In this document: piece after piece, positions 21,847 through 30,890 of the stretch
Layout: every line of letters begins with the position of its first letter
Numbering within the stretch: the first letter of the stretch is position 1
Source: Campylobacteraceae bacterium
GTDB lineage: Bacteria > Campylobacterota > Campylobacteria > Campylobacterales > Sulfurovaceae
Length of the DNA: 33,710 bases
Assembly (NCBI GenBank): GCA_027068975.1
Contig: JALXFN010000002.1
Coordinates: forward strand, 1 to 33,710
Direction: 5' to 3'
Made by a program: the position numbers and the translations under genes
The notes under the pieces: model-generated
Database searches by the model: none
Seen by the model: the letters and a program-made list of their open reading frames with translations, nothing else
Told to the model about the DNA's origin: nothing

Positions 21847-23021
21847 TATTTCTCTCCTTTTGCTGCTGCTACTGCTTTTGCTGCACCATCACCAAGGTCA
21901 GTTGCTGCAATAACATTGTCAATATTTGCATTTTTAAGAATCTCTGCTGCCTCTGGTGCATTGGTTCCATCGAGTCTTACAACTACTGGTACATTTACAT
22001 CTACCATCTTAGTAGCCTCTAAAATACCATTTGCAATTCTGTCACATCGTACAATTCCACCAAAGATGTTTACAAAAATAGCTTTGACATTTGGATTTTT
22101 AAGAATAATCTCAAACCCTTTTGCAACTGTTTCAGCATTTGCTGTACCACCAACATCAAGGAAGTTTGCAGGTGTTCCACCCATGTAGTTAATAGTGTCC
22201 ATTGTACCCATCGCAAGACCAGCACCATTTACCATACAACCAATCTCTCCATCAAGAGCAATGTAAGAAAGACCATACTGAGAAGCTTCTCTTTCATCTG
22301 GGTCTTCCTCTGAAATATCTCTCATGTCTTCAATATCAGGGTGACGTCCTAGAGCAGAGTCATCAAAGCCCATTTTTCCATCAAGTGCTAGGAAATCTCC
22401 AGAACCTGTTTTGATAAGTGGGTTAATCTCTATCATCTCTGCATCTTTATCCATATAGAGAGTGTAGAGCTTTTTAGCAAAATCAATCATCTTTTTTTGT
22501 TCAGCTTTATCAGTGATACCTAAACCAAAAACAAGCTCTCTACCATGGTATCCTTGGAAACCAAATGCAGGGTCAACAGCCACTTTAATGATTTTTTCAG
22601 GTGTCTTTTCAGCAACAGTTTCAATGTCCATCCCACCCTCAGTTGAAGCCATAATAATTGGCATCTCAGCAGCTCTATCAAGTACAACAGAGAGGTAAAG
22701 CTCATCAACAATATCAGCTCCCTCTTCAATGTAAACTTTTTGAACCAATTTCCCCTCTGGTCCTGTTTGGTGGGTAACTAAAGTCATTCCCAAAATTTCA
22801 GTGGCAAGTTCTCTTACCTCATCCATAGACTTAGCAAGCTTAACACCACCACCAAGTCCTCTACCACCTGCGTGGATTTGAGCTTTTACAACCCAAATGT
22901 TTCCACCAAGCTCAGCAGCATTTGCTACGGCTTGGTCAGGTGTGTTTGCTATGATACCTCTAGGTGTTGGTACACCATATTTAGCGAAAATCTGCTTCGC
23001 CTGATATTCATGAATATTCAA
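21846..23021 (-). CDS. sucC: succinate-CoA ligase, beta subunit
   Basis: The ATP-grasp subunit of succinyl-CoA synthetase, 391 residues. Visible are the N-terminal [20 protein letters not shown], the nucleotide-binding [20 protein letters not shown] (about 44-63), [21 protein letters not shown], and the C-terminal [20 protein letters not shown]. The start codon is TTG, fixed by the conserved N-terminus and by AAGGAG six bases upstream. A TATAAT box at 23053-23058 on the same strand gives a short leader. Only about 25 bases of leader are expected before the start codon. Confidence 0.97.
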   Translation of the reverse strand: MNIHEYQAKQIFAKYGVPTPRGIIANTPDQAVANAAELGGNIWVVKAQIHAGGRGLGGGVKLAKSMDEVRELATEILGMTLVTHQTGPEGKLVQKVYIEEGADIVDELYLSVVLDRAAEMPIIMASTEGGMDIETVAEKTPEKIIKVAVDPAFGFQGYHGRELVFGLGITDKAEQKKMIDFAKKLYTLYMDKDAEMIEINPLIKTGSGDFLALDGKMGFDDSALGRHPDIEDMRDISEEDPDEREASQYGLSYIALDGEIGCMVNGAGLAMGTMDTINYMGGTPANFLDVGGTANAETVAKGFEIILKNPNVKAIFVNIFGGIVRCDRIANGILEATKMVDVNVPVVVRLDGTNAPEAAEILKNANIDNVIAATDLGDGAAKAVAAAKGEK

Positions 23022-23052
23022 TGTGGACTCCTTGTTTTTTAAAGTTGAAATT

Positions 23053-23058
23053 ATTATA
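23053..23058 (-). promoter_or_regulatory. -10 box of the sucCD operon
   Basis: TATAAT on the minus strand, 31 bases upstream of the TTG start of sucC and followed by AAGGAG near the start codon. No good -35 is visible. Confidence 0.5.
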
Positions 23059-23487
23059 CGATTATGGAGAATAATCTTAATTTAATAGCAATATAATTAG
23101 GAGTGATTTTGTATGATTGTTAATAATCTACACATTTTACATATTTAAAGCGATTTTAATTTGTTGTGATAACTTTTTTAAATGGGAAGAAAAGTAACAT
23201 ACTATTTTCTATTTGAAGAAAAATAGAAAATAGTAAATTTATAGATTATGTAGCATCTTTGTATATTAAGAATTTTAATAAACTTTTATCACAGAGATAT
23301 TGACGATACCTAGTGATGGTTCTTTATTAAAAAATAGTTTTTTATAGATTGTTAATAGAAGTTTTTTCATCTGTGTATATTCTCCATATTTATATTTTAT
23401 TTTATATTATAATATTAACTAATTTTTTTTATAATGTCAATATTTTCATATAAATTTAAATAAAACATTTATAATAAGTAGAAAATT
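23059..23487. other. AT-rich intergenic region with one long hairpin
   Basis: Between sucC and the thioredoxin-like lipoprotein gene is about 430 bases of very AT-rich DNA. It contains a perfect 15-bp inverted repeat (23200-23235) and a 31-codon open frame on the minus strand at 23275-23370 (MKKLLLTIYKKLFFNKEPSL...), preceded by GGAGA at a long spacing. I see no recognisable gene, tRNA or repeat array. Confidence 0.5.
23200..23235. terminator. perfect 15-bp inverted repeat, possible terminator
   Basis: TACTATTTTCTATTT and its exact complement flank the 6-base loop GAAGAA. The stem is long but A/T-rich and lacks a following T run outside the stem, so it could be a terminator for the lipoprotein gene upstream on the minus strand, a sucC leader structure, or the end pair of a small repeat. 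Confidence 0.4.
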
Positions 23488-24123
23488 TTATTGTAAACTC
23501 TGTATACTCTCTTTTAACTCTTCATAACTGACTCCACCATCTGAAAAAGTATATTCAGTAGAACCATTTTTTACAAGAAGAATATAAGGTAATATCCCTG
23601 TCCAACCATAGGTTTCACTTAAAAATCTAAGAAGCTCTTTTGCATCATCCCCTTCTATAACAGGATAGTTTATATTTCGTTGACTTAAAAAATTAGATGT
23701 AGCAGATGGTGACATTCTTTCTTGTGCTTGAATAGCAACAACTTCGACATTGTTTGAAAAATCTCTTTTAATGCGATTAATAATAGGAGACTCTTTCTTA
23801 CAGTATTCACAATCTTTTCCCATAATTTCAAAAATTATTATTTTCCCTGCGTATTGAGGAAAAATAAAGCCGATATTTCCATTATCTGTGATAGTGATAC
23901 TTTTACCTTGTATGGTTGGTAGTTGATAAGTTGTACCATTTTCAGAGTAAGTAGGTTCTTCCGTTTCTATAGTAGAAGGTCTAGAGGAATCGATAGTTGG
24001 GGGATGTAAAGTGTTGATTGATTGACTATTGGGTAAAGAATTTACATGCTTAGGTTGCTTTTGTCCACAAGCAGTATAGAGTAATATATGTGTTAGTAAT
24101 ATGGAAGGAAGGAGTAGTTTCAT
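23488..24123 (-). CDS. thioredoxin-like lipoprotein (TlpA/ResA type)
   Basis: A 211-residue envelope protein. The signal peptide ends in a lipobox (LLYTACGQK), so the mature protein is probably a lipoprotein anchored in a membrane. A Ser/Thr/Pro-rich linker (about residues 24-65) leads to a thioredoxin domain with the redox pair CEYC in IMGKDCEYCKKESPIINRI (about 127-145) and the cis-proline region near TGILPYILLVKNG. ResA/TlpA proteins reduce apo-cytochromes or other envelope thiols. It appears monocistronic, flanked by AT-rich DNA. The redox partner is not evident. Confidence 0.82.
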   Translation of the reverse strand: MKLLLPSILLTHILLYTACGQKQPKHVNSLPNSQSINTLHPPTIDSSRPSTIETEEPTYSENGTTYQLPTIQGKSITITDNGNIGFIFPQYAGKIIIFEIMGKDCEYCKKESPIINRIKRDFSNNVEVVAIQAQERMSPSATSNFLSQRNINYPVIEGDDAKELLRFLSETYGWTGILPYILLVKNGSTEYTFSDGGVSYEELKESIQSLQ

Positions 24124-24309
24124 TATTTATAACCTTTAAAAATTTGGTTTATTTTAGCAGGATTTTCTAAACCAATAATAAAAATTATATTCTTAATAAT
24201 AGTATTAAGGAGAATTAGAGATTATAGTATGAAATGAGTAATTTTTTTTTAATTTAATAAATTTTAAAGTTTTTATAGTAAAAAAATAGTAACTATATTT
24301 TAACTAAGG

Positions 24310-24315
24310 TATAAT
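24310..24315 (+). promoter_or_regulatory. -10 box of the DAHP synthase gene
   Basis: TATAAT lies 29 bases before the ATG, with a run of A and T tracts upstream, as is usual in Campylobacterota, and CGAAGGATAAAGT as ribosome-binding site. Confidence 0.5.
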
Positions 24316-24343
24316 TTCAGAATTTATTTTCGAAGGATAAAGT

Positions 24344-25687
24344 ATGAACTGGACACCAAGCTCGTGGAGAGATTTTCCTATTAAACAACAACCAAGCTAT
24401 GAAGACCAAGAAGCATTAAAGCGTGTTGAGGCTGAGCTTGGTTCCTATCCACCACTTATTTTTGCTGGTGAGGCAAGAACCCTAAAGGCGAAATTAGCAA
24501 AAGTTGGTCGTGGTGAGGCATTTTTACTTCAAGGTGGAGACTGTGCTGAAAGTTTTGCAGACTTTAACACTCCAAATATTAAAAACTTTTTTAAACTCAT
24601 GTTACAGATGAACATGGTGATGATGTATGCTACAGGTAAACCAGTAGTAAAAGTAGGGCGAATAGCAGGACAATTTGCAAAGCCAAGAAGCTCTGACTTT
24701 GAAGAGATAGATGGAGTTAAATTACCCTCATATCGTGGTGATATTATTAATGGTATAGAGTTTACCAAAGAGGCAAGAGTTCCTAACCCTCATAATATGA
24801 TACGTGCCTATAACCAAGCTGCTGCTACACAAAATCTTTTAAGAGCATTTTCAAGAGGTGGTTTCGCAGATTTAAATAAGGTTCACCAATGGAACCTAGA
24901 GTTTATTAAAGACCATGCCTTAGGTCAAAAATATACAGAGTTGAGTAAAAAGATAGACCGTTCAGTAAAATTTATGGAGGCTTGTGGACTCTCAAGTGAC
25001 CAAGTACCTCAGCTACACCAAACAACCATGTTTACCTCTCATGAGGCACTTCTTTTAAATTATGAAGAGGCGTTAACAAGAAAAGATACAGAAGAGGACA
25101 ACAAGTTTTATGACTGTTCTGCACATATGTTATGGATAGGTGATAGAACCAGAGGTTTAACTGAAGCACATATTGAGTATTTTAGAGGTATTGCTAACCC
25201 TATTGGTTGCAAAGTTGGACCAACCATGGGTGAAGATGAGCTTATAGAGCTTATTGATGCGTTAAATCCAGAAAATGAAGAGGGTAGATTAAACTTAATC
25301 GTTCGTATGGGGGCTGGTAAAATAGAAGAGTACTTCCCAAAACTTCTTAAGCGTGTACGTGATGAAGGTAAACATGTCGTTTGGTCATGTGACCCAATGC
25401 ATGGAAATGTAGAGAAGAGTTCAACGGGTTATAAAACCAGAGATTTTGCAAATATTTTGTCAGAAGTAGAGCAGTTCTTTGCTATTCATAAACGTTTAGG
25501 AACCGTAGCTGGAGGTATTCACTTAGAGATGACAGGAAACGATGTAACAGAGTGTACAGGTTCAGAGTCTTGTGCCATTACAGCTGAAGATTTAGCAAGT
25601 CGTTACCATACCCAATGTGACCCAAGACTAAATGCAAACCAAGCTTTAGAACTTGCATTTATGATTGGAAATATGATTAAAGATTAA
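24344..25687 (+). CDS. class II 3-deoxy-7-phosphoheptulonate synthase (DAHP synthase)
   Basis: Condenses phosphoenolpyruvate and erythrose 4-phosphate in the first step of the shikimate pathway. The 447-residue protein is of the plant/Mycobacterium/Helicobacter class II type: [19 protein letters not shown] at the N-terminus, [15 protein letters not shown] (about 64-78, the metal cysteine), [56 protein letters not shown] and the C-terminal [20 protein letters not shown]. Complete at normal length. It is monocistronic, with a strong -10 box and ribosome-binding site. Feedback control cannot be judged from the sequence. Confidence 0.96.
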   Translation: MNWTPSSWRDFPIKQQPSYEDQEALKRVEAELGSYPPLIFAGEARTLKAKLAKVGRGEAFLLQGGDCAESFADFNTPNIKNFFKLMLQMNMVMMYATGKPVVKVGRIAGQFAKPRSSDFEEIDGVKLPSYRGDIINGIEFTKEARVPNPHNMIRAYNQAAATQNLLRAFSRGGFADLNKVHQWNLEFIKDHALGQKYTELSKKIDRSVKFMEACGLSSDQVPQLHQTTMFTSHEALLLNYEEALTRKDTEEDNKFYDCSAHMLWIGDRTRGLTEAHIEYFRGIANPIGCKVGPTMGEDELIELIDALNPENEEGRLNLIVRMGAGKIEEYFPKLLKRVRDEGKHVVWSCDPMHGNVEKSSTGYKTRDFANILSEVEQFFAIHKRLGTVAGGIHLEMTGNDVTECTGSESCAITAEDLASRYHTQCDPRLNANQALELAFMIGNMIKD

Positions 25688-25694
25688 TTTAACA

Positions 25695-25715
25695 GGAGAA
25701 GATTCAATCTTCTCC
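25695..25715. terminator. bidirectional hairpin between DAHP synthase and the ABC ATPase gene
   Basis: GGAGAAGAT and ATCTTCTCC are perfect 9-bp arms (10 if the centre is tight) around TCA. The right arm encodes the last residues of the convergent ABC ATPase (ending NGED) and the loop is its stop codon. Neither side has a strong T run. Confidence 0.5.
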
Positions 25716-26348
25716 ATTAAGCTCCAAAAACCTACTCCCAATCTCTCTAGCCTCCTCCTCATTATGCGTCACATAAACCAAAGTAAACCCAAGCTTCTCT
25801 TGCAATCTTATTATCTCTTTACGTAAAACAGCATTGCGTTTACTGTCTAAACTAGATAGAGGCTCGTCCATCAGAACTATTTTAGGCTCTGTGGCTAATG
25901 CTCTTGCCAAGGCTACACGTTGGGCTTCTCCTCCTGAGAGGGTGTCGATGTTACGCAACTCATACCCCTCTAGTCCGACAAGTTTGAGCATGGTTTGGCT
26001 TATCTCTTTTTGTTTTGTTTTACTTGCACCATTGATACGATGGGCGTAGCTGATGTTCTCTGCTACATTCATGTGTGACCAGAGGGCAAGGTCTTGAAAC
26101 ACCATACTGATATTGCGTTGGTGTGGGGCAAGGAGAATATTTTTATCTTTCGTGGCAAGTTTTCCATCTATATGTATCTCTCCCAAATTTGGCACACTAA
26201 GCCCTGCTATGAGTCTAAGTAGGGTGGTTTTCCCTCGTCCTGACTCTGCTTGTATCACTAGCCTCTCTTTGGCTCTAATGTGCAAGGAAAACTCTTTAAA
26301 AATCGTTTTGTTGTTCTGTATTAGCGTAAGCGATTGGATGGTAATCAT
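25704..26348 (-). CDS. ABC transporter ATPase (Fe3+/2-aminoethylphosphonate-type)
   Basis: The 214-residue ATPase of a binding-protein-dependent importer. Walker A is QAESGRGKTTLL, the signature is LSGGEAQRVALARALA, Walker B is IVLMDEPLSSLD and the switch histidine is in LVYVTHNEEEA. It lacks the C-terminal regulatory domain of FbpC/PotA-type ATPases. An open frame continues upstream to 26420, but the ATG at 26348 has AAAGGA in front and overlaps the permease stop by four bases (ATGA), so it is the real start. The substrate is set by the binding protein two genes upstream and is uncertain. Confidence 0.9.
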   Translation of the reverse strand: MITIQSLTLIQNNKTIFKEFSLHIRAKERLVIQAESGRGKTTLLRLIAGLSVPNLGEIHIDGKLATKDKNILLAPHQRNISMVFQDLALWSHMNVAENISYAHRINGASKTKQKEISQTMLKLVGLEGYELRNIDTLSGGEAQRVALARALATEPKIVLMDEPLSSLDSKRNAVLRKEIIRLQEKLGFTLVYVTHNEEEAREIGSRFLELNGED

Positions 26349-27886
26349 TGGGCGTTCCTTTTGTGGAGGGCTAAGAGTAGTATCAGTGGTACGATGACCA
26401 ATAAAACAGCCAGTAGGCAAAGCGAAGCGATGGTTGCCTCTTTTCCATTTGCCATTTGGGTTAAGATGGAGCTAGAGAGGGTAGAGAGTCCAGCAGGAGC
26501 AACCAACATGGTAATGGTACTCTCACGAAGCGTAAAAATAAACCCCACAACCCAAGCCACCATAAACGATTTTTTAAGCAGTGGTAGGAGAATGGTGCTG
26601 ATTATTTGACTCCATGATGCCCCAGAAAGTTCTGCTACCTCTATGAGGCTATGAGGTATTTTAGAGATGCCATGCTCTATGATTTTGGTACTTAAAAAGA
26701 GGTACTTCACAAGATAGCCCATGAGTATAATCGCAGGGGTGGCATAGATAAAATTGGTTACAGGGGTGTTCCAAAATTGGATTAATCCTATACCCAAAAC
26801 AACGGATGAAAGCACAAAGAAAAAGAGAAGCATAGCGTTTAGAAAAGGGGCAAGTCTGCTTGTTCTGTAGTAGAGTATGTAGGCAGAGAAAAATCCAAAA
26901 ATGACCAAGAGCGTTGCACCCATTGAGGCGTAGAGGGCAGTTCTAAAGAGCATAGGTAAAGAGCTACTAAGCGTTTCCATAAACGCCTGAAGAGTACTCT
27001 TTTGTAAAATACCCCACAGAGGCAGTAGCGTTACTAAAAAGACAAAAGGGATAAGCAGAGCCAATGCAAGGTAAGGTTTTTTAATCTCTATAGCTAAAAT
27101 AGGATGACTGCTCATTTTTATGCTCTTACTAAAAGGCATCCAACGGTATTGGGCGATGAGGATAAAGAGGACAATTACAATAAGAGGCATGGTGTAGATG
27201 GTCGCCGTATTAAAATCATAAAAGGCAGAAAACTGAATAAAACTCTGTGAGGGAAAGATGTCGTAACGTAAAAAAGTAGCCACCGAGGACTCCCCCAAAC
27301 TCAAAATAAACACCAAGACAAAAGAGAGTTCCATCGCAGGGTAAAGTAGTGGTAGGGTAATGTGTCTTAGCACCTTTTTCCATGACGAAGAGAGCAGAGC
27401 TACCTCTTCTAGCTCTACAGAGATGTGCTGTAAAAAGAGAAAGGTCAAAAGCATAGGAATAGGCAGATAGATAGTAAAAAGCACCCATGCCGTCCCTGCA
27501 AAACCAAAATAGAGAGAGGTTAAATACTCACTGCTTTGAAACAATAGAGCAAGACCATACGCCAAGATGTAGGGAGGAACAAGCAGAGGAGTGAGCAGAA
27601 GCATAAACCAAAAGTATCTGCCGTAGAGAGTGGTTTTAGCTAAAAGAGTGCCTAAAGCAGTTCCCACAACCGTAGCCAAAAACGCCACAAACCCTGCAAG
27701 GCTCACGCTATGGTAAAAACTACGCCATAGGGTTTGGTTTGTAAAAAGTTGTCGGTAGCCATCAAGAGAGAAAGCCCCCTCAGGCATAAAGGTCGAACCC
27801 ACCATAGAGAGTATGGGAAGCAGACCAATAAGGGTAAGAAAAAAGATAATAATGAGTGAGACAAACGCTCTACTCATAGCTCTCAA
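26345..27886 (-). CDS. ABC transporter permease, fused two-domain (FbpB/ThiP-like)
   Basis: A 513-residue inner-membrane permease with two BPD_transp_1 domains in one chain and about 12 helices. The EAA-type cytoplasmic loops are visible as ELEEVALLSSSWKKVLRHITLPLL in the first half and SLIEVAELSGASWSQIISTILLPLL in the second. Such fused permeases serve Fe3+, thiamine or phosphonate-type importers. It overlaps the solute-binding protein gene by 17 bases and the ATPase gene by four, so the three are one transcription unit. Confidence 0.91.
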   Translation of the reverse strand: MRAMSRAFVSLIIIFFLTLIGLLPILSMVGSTFMPEGAFSLDGYRQLFTNQTLWRSFYHSVSLAGFVAFLATVVGTALGTLLAKTTLYGRYFWFMLLLTPLLVPPYILAYGLALLFQSSEYLTSLYFGFAGTAWVLFTIYLPIPMLLTFLFLQHISVELEEVALLSSSWKKVLRHITLPLLYPAMELSFVLVFILSLGESSVATFLRYDIFPSQSFIQFSAFYDFNTATIYTMPLIVIVLFILIAQYRWMPFSKSIKMSSHPILAIEIKKPYLALALLIPFVFLVTLLPLWGILQKSTLQAFMETLSSSLPMLFRTALYASMGATLLVIFGFFSAYILYYRTSRLAPFLNAMLLFFFVLSSVVLGIGLIQFWNTPVTNFIYATPAIILMGYLVKYLFLSTKIIEHGISKIPHSLIEVAELSGASWSQIISTILLPLLKKSFMVAWVVGFIFTLRESTITMLVAPAGLSTLSSSILTQMANGKEATIASLCLLAVLLVIVPLILLLALHKRNAQ

Positions 27887-28877
27887 TCCAACGTTTTAGG
27901 TAGGGTTGAATCTCTAGCATCTTCTCTGCCACTTTTTCAAAATTGACAGGCATTACTTTTATTTCGTTAAGAGGTTTTAGAGCCTTTGGAGCTGTAACCC
28001 CCTCATGCAGAGGAATTTGAGCACAGTCAGCCTTTGCGAGTTTGGCTTCGCTCTCTTTGCTTAAGAGGTAGTCGATGAGTTGTTTTCCTTTTTGTGGATG
28101 AGGTGCATGGTTTAAAAGCATCACAGCATTTGGCACAACAAATGCACCAACATCATTTGCTCCTTGGTCAGGGTAGATGAAGGTGATTTTTTTACCCTCA
28201 TTTTGTCTGCTAACAGCATCGTCACTGTCTACAAGAGAAAAGGCATAACGCTTAGAGGCTACAAAGTCGGCACTCTCGCCATTGCTTGTAGATATGGCTG
28301 TTTTATTGGCTTTGAGCTTAGTTAAAAAGGCTTTGGTCTTCTTCTCTCCCCAAAGGGTAAAAAGAGCCGACAGATGTGCCGTGGTTGTTCCAAAAAGTGG
28401 ATTGGCAATGACCCCTTTGGCTTTAAACTGAGGGTTTGCATAGTCCAAAATGGAGCTTGGCTTAGAGCTTAACCCCTCTTGTGCCACTATTAGCCGTACT
28501 CTAGCCGAAAAGCCTGTCCAGTAGAACTCTTTTTGAATAAACTGTTTAGGAATGCCTTTAGCATTTGGGCTTTGGTAAGAAGCCAAAATACCTTTTTGAC
28601 GCAACACCTCTGCACGAATGGGTTCATTTGCCCAGTAGACATCAGCTTGGGGGTTGTTTTTTTCTGCAATGAGTCGGTTCATCACCCCTGTGCTTTTGGA
28701 CTCTTCGGTGTCATAGATGGCATTGACTTTGATGCCTGTCTCTTTTTCAAAATCTTTTAGCAGAGGCTCTGAAAAGACTTGGTCTTCCGAGACATAGATG
28801 GTGACGCTGTCGTTAGATGTTTTCTCTTGACACCCCACAAAAAGAAGAGGGGCAAGAAGTAGAAGTAGGTAACGCAT
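27870..28877 (-). CDS. ABC transporter solute-binding lipoprotein (Fe3+-type fold, substrate uncertain)
   Basis: A 335-residue binding protein with a lipoprotein signal (LLLLLAPLLFVGCQEKTS). The mature start VTIYVSEDQVFSEPLLKDFE, then GIKVNAIYDTEESKSTGVMN and PQADVYWANEPIRAEVLRQ, places it among Fe3+/2-aminoethylphosphonate-type proteins. In FbpA the iron is held by an adjacent pair of tyrosines; the matching segment here reads YAFSLVDSDDAVSRQ, with acidic residues instead. Iron specificity is therefore doubtful and the ligand is open. The start overlaps the stop of the LamG-like gene (TAATG). Confidence 0.85.
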   Translation of the reverse strand: MRYLLLLLAPLLFVGCQEKTSNDSVTIYVSEDQVFSEPLLKDFEKETGIKVNAIYDTEESKSTGVMNRLIAEKNNPQADVYWANEPIRAEVLRQKGILASYQSPNAKGIPKQFIQKEFYWTGFSARVRLIVAQEGLSSKPSSILDYANPQFKAKGVIANPLFGTTTAHLSALFTLWGEKKTKAFLTKLKANKTAISTSNGESADFVASKRYAFSLVDSDDAVSRQNEGKKITFIYPDQGANDVGAFVVPNAVMLLNHAPHPQKGKQLIDYLLSKESEAKLAKADCAQIPLHEGVTAPKALKPLNEIKVMPVNFEKVAEKMLEIQPYLKRWIESYE

Positions 28878-29461
28878 TATCTACTCATTTCAATCTTAAG
28901 GTTATCAAACGAGGTTTGTGCGTCTGCTTTTGTCCAAACACCCACAGTACCTGCTTTTTTGAGTTTAGAATCTTTATGTTCGAGTTGGAGTTTACCATCA
29001 AGATAACCTTTGAAGCTGTCGCCTTTTTGCTCTATCTTCATCGTATGCCATCCAGAACTAAGTTTCACATCAGCAGAGGCGAGTTCACTTCGCATTCCAT
29101 CATGCACGATGTAAAATCTAAAGTTGTCTTCGAGTGGGTTAAAACGTGCAACATAGTAGTTGTCATTGTCTTGCACTCGCCACATAAGACCACCACCTTG
29201 GTCGATACGTCCCTTATTGGCTTTAAACTCTACGGTGATGTTTCCATCGGTAAAGTTGACATCTTTGTTGTAGCAGAGGTTAAAAGAGCCTGAACTTCTT
29301 TTGGTCATTGAAGCACGGTGTTCTTTCTCATCGCTTGTGATTTCCCATGTTCCAAAGCTCTCCCATTTGCTTAAGTCTGTTTTTTCAAAGTCATAGTTTA
29401 TGGTTTGGGCGAGTAGAGAACTACTTGCTAAGGCTGTAATGAGTATAAAGTTTTTGAGCAT
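28877..29461 (-). CDS. secreted LamG/DUF1080-like (concanavalin fold) protein
   Basis: A 194-residue protein with a signal peptide (MLKNFILITALASSSLLAQT). The body, INYDFEKTDLSKWESFGTWE, then NITVEFKANKGRIDQGGGLM, NDNYYVARFNPLEDNFRFYI and KIEQKGDSFKGYLDGKLQLE, follows the jelly-roll pattern of 3-keto-disaccharide hydrolase (DUF1080) and LamG-like domains. These often act as carbohydrate-binding or scaffold modules, and catalytic activity cannot be claimed. It is coupled by a one-base overlap to the ABC solute-binding protein gene, so it may help capture the transported compound. Confidence 0.72.
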   Translation of the reverse strand: MLKNFILITALASSSLLAQTINYDFEKTDLSKWESFGTWEITSDEKEHRASMTKRSSGSFNLCYNKDVNFTDGNITVEFKANKGRIDQGGGLMWRVQDNDNYYVARFNPLEDNFRFYIVHDGMRSELASADVKLSSGWHTMKIEQKGDSFKGYLDGKLQLEHKDSKLKKAGTVGVWTKADAQTSFDNLKIEMSR

Positions 29462-29491
29462 TGTTTTCCTTTTTTATTTTTTAAACTATTT

Positions 29492-29542
29492 GGAATCGGA
29501 GACTTTAGTCCCGAACAAGACGAGGCTAAAGCCATCGGTTCC
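29492..29542. repeat. imperfect palindromic intergenic repeat (REP/MITE-like)
   Basis: GGAATCGGAGACTTTAGTC (29492-29510) pairs with GGCTAAAGCCATCGGTTCC (29524-29542) at 14 of 19 positions, more with G-U pairs. The CTTTAG/CTAAAG core is exact. It is G+C-richer than its surroundings, and its end overlaps the first base of the phosphoesterase stop codon. It may act as a terminator or mRNA-stabilising hairpin between two gene pairs. Only one copy is seen in the window. Confidence 0.6.
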
Positions 29543-30393
29543 TAGTCTTCTATGGTATAAATAAGCTTTTCACTAACATCATTACCAGCTATCTCAATGT
29601 AACGCATAGGGTATTCATCTAAATCAAGTGGACGAATAAACCCTCTAGTGGTAATGGTCTTAACCTTGTTAATCATCTTAATGTTGTCAATGTGCTTATG
29701 CCCAGAGAGAGTCACTAAAAGGTTAGGGTACTCAAAGAGTGCTTTGAGGGTCTCTTCGCTGTTTCCTAGTACATACTTATGTATATCTTTTTTGTCGTCA
29801 CTGCACCAGTAGTTGGTGTAGGGGTGGTGGTTGAGTATAAGCGTTGGTTTACCAAGGTCAAGCATCTTTTTTGCAAAGGCTAGAGTCTCTTTGGTGTACG
29901 CTCCATTATTGGCGTGTTCAATACAGCTATCAAGCCCTAAAATAAGTGTGCCATTTTTCTCTACAGCCCAATCTTTACCTGAAACAGTTAGCTCTTTGTG
30001 GGACATAAAGAGTTTTTTAAATGTCTCTAAATCTATCTGCTTGTCATTAGCAGGGTTGGACTCTTTGTTTCCACGTACATGATAAGCAGGGCAGTGAAGT
30101 TTTTCTACTATCTCTTTGTAGACTAAGGCATCGCTGTCTGCTTTCATATTGTTGTTAAAGTTGTCTCCACCAAAAAGTACACAGTCAAGGTCTGGGTAGT
30201 TTTTATTGAGGTAGCGTACTGCCATTTTTAGGGCTTCTACACTTTCTGGATTACCTACATCCATGTGTGCATCGGTAATGTGTACGATTTTAAGTGAGTT
30301 TTGTTTTTTACTTTTTGTCTCATCTGCTACAAGAGGCATTGCTGCTAGTGCAACAGCACCTTTAAAAAAGTTTCTTCTTGAGTTGTTTGCCAT
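29542..30393 (-). CDS. Tat-exported calcineurin-like metallophosphoesterase
   Basis: A 283-residue protein with a twin-arginine signal (NNSRRNFFKGAVALAAMPLV), so it is exported folded to the periplasm. All the metallophosphoesterase metal-binding motifs are visible: VHITDAHMD (about 34-42), LFGGDNFNN, YHVRGNKESN, LILNHHPYTNY and LVTLSGHKHIDNIK. Such enzymes hydrolyse phosphomonoesters or phosphodiesters with a two-metal centre. The stop codon lies at the edge of a palindromic repeat. It is coupled by a one-base overlap to the DsrE-like gene and reads in the same direction as the ABC importer genes, which suggests, but does not show, a role in processing an imported phosphorylated compound. 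Confidence 0.88.
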   Translation of the reverse strand: MANNSRRNFFKGAVALAAMPLVADETKSKKQNSLKIVHITDAHMDVGNPESVEALKMAVRYLNKNYPDLDCVLFGGDNFNNNMKADSDALVYKEIVEKLHCPAYHVRGNKESNPANDKQIDLETFKKLFMSHKELTVSGKDWAVEKNGTLILGLDSCIEHANNGAYTKETLAFAKKMLDLGKPTLILNHHPYTNYWCSDDKKDIHKYVLGNSEETLKALFEYPNLLVTLSGHKHIDNIKMINKVKTITTRGFIRPLDLDEYPMRYIEIAGNDVSEKLIYTIED

Positions 30394-30860
30394 TATTTAT
30401 CTCCTACTGGTATATATGCATAGCCCTCATTTTGACGGTCAATGAGTCCTATGGTTGAATTTGGGATGATTTTAACGTATTTCACTATATCTTTGGCTTT
30501 AAGTCCATGTTTTGGCATACCTGCACCACACATTAGGAACTCTACATCGTAAGTATCTGACATGATTTTAATTCGTTTTTTTAAGTTGGCATAGTCTGCT
30601 AAGAGTGTTTTGTCTGTTTTGTACTCTGTCTTGCTGGGGTCAACGGTAAAATAACGGTATGCCCCACCATGAATGACCACGGTTACCTCTAGCTCTTTTA
30701 GTTTGCTCTCATAGTAGGCTTTGTTGGCTACGATGGCTTTGAGTATTTTGCGTTCAAAGGCTTTGATATTATCGGTAGTAAGGTCATAGACTACTTTGGC
30801 AGAACTCTCTGCGAATATGAGGGTAGAGAGGGTGATTAAAAGTAGGAGTATTTTTTTCAT
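30393..30860 (-). CDS. periplasmic DsrE-family protein
   Basis: A 155-residue protein with a cleavable signal (MKKILLLLITLSTLIFAESS). The mature part shows the DsrE/DsrF-like alpha/beta fold pattern: KVVYDLTTDNIKAFERKILK, then LEVTVVIHGGAYRYF, followed by DVEFLMCGAGMPKHGLKAKD with a single conserved-looking cysteine (in MCGAG) and KIIPNSTIGLIDRQNEGYAY. Cytoplasmic relatives carry sulfur on that cysteine; exported members of the family are common in sulfur-oxidising bacteria, but their role is not established. First gene of its transcription unit, with TATTAT 31 bases upstream. Confidence 0.8.
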   Translation of the reverse strand: MKKILLLLITLSTLIFAESSAKVVYDLTTDNIKAFERKILKAIVANKAYYESKLKELEVTVVIHGGAYRYFTVDPSKTEYKTDKTLLADYANLKKRIKIMSDTYDVEFLMCGAGMPKHGLKAKDIVKYVKIIPNSTIGLIDRQNEGYAYIPVGDK

Positions 30861-30890
30861 GTTGTGTCCTTTTGTTTGTAAAATTCCCCT

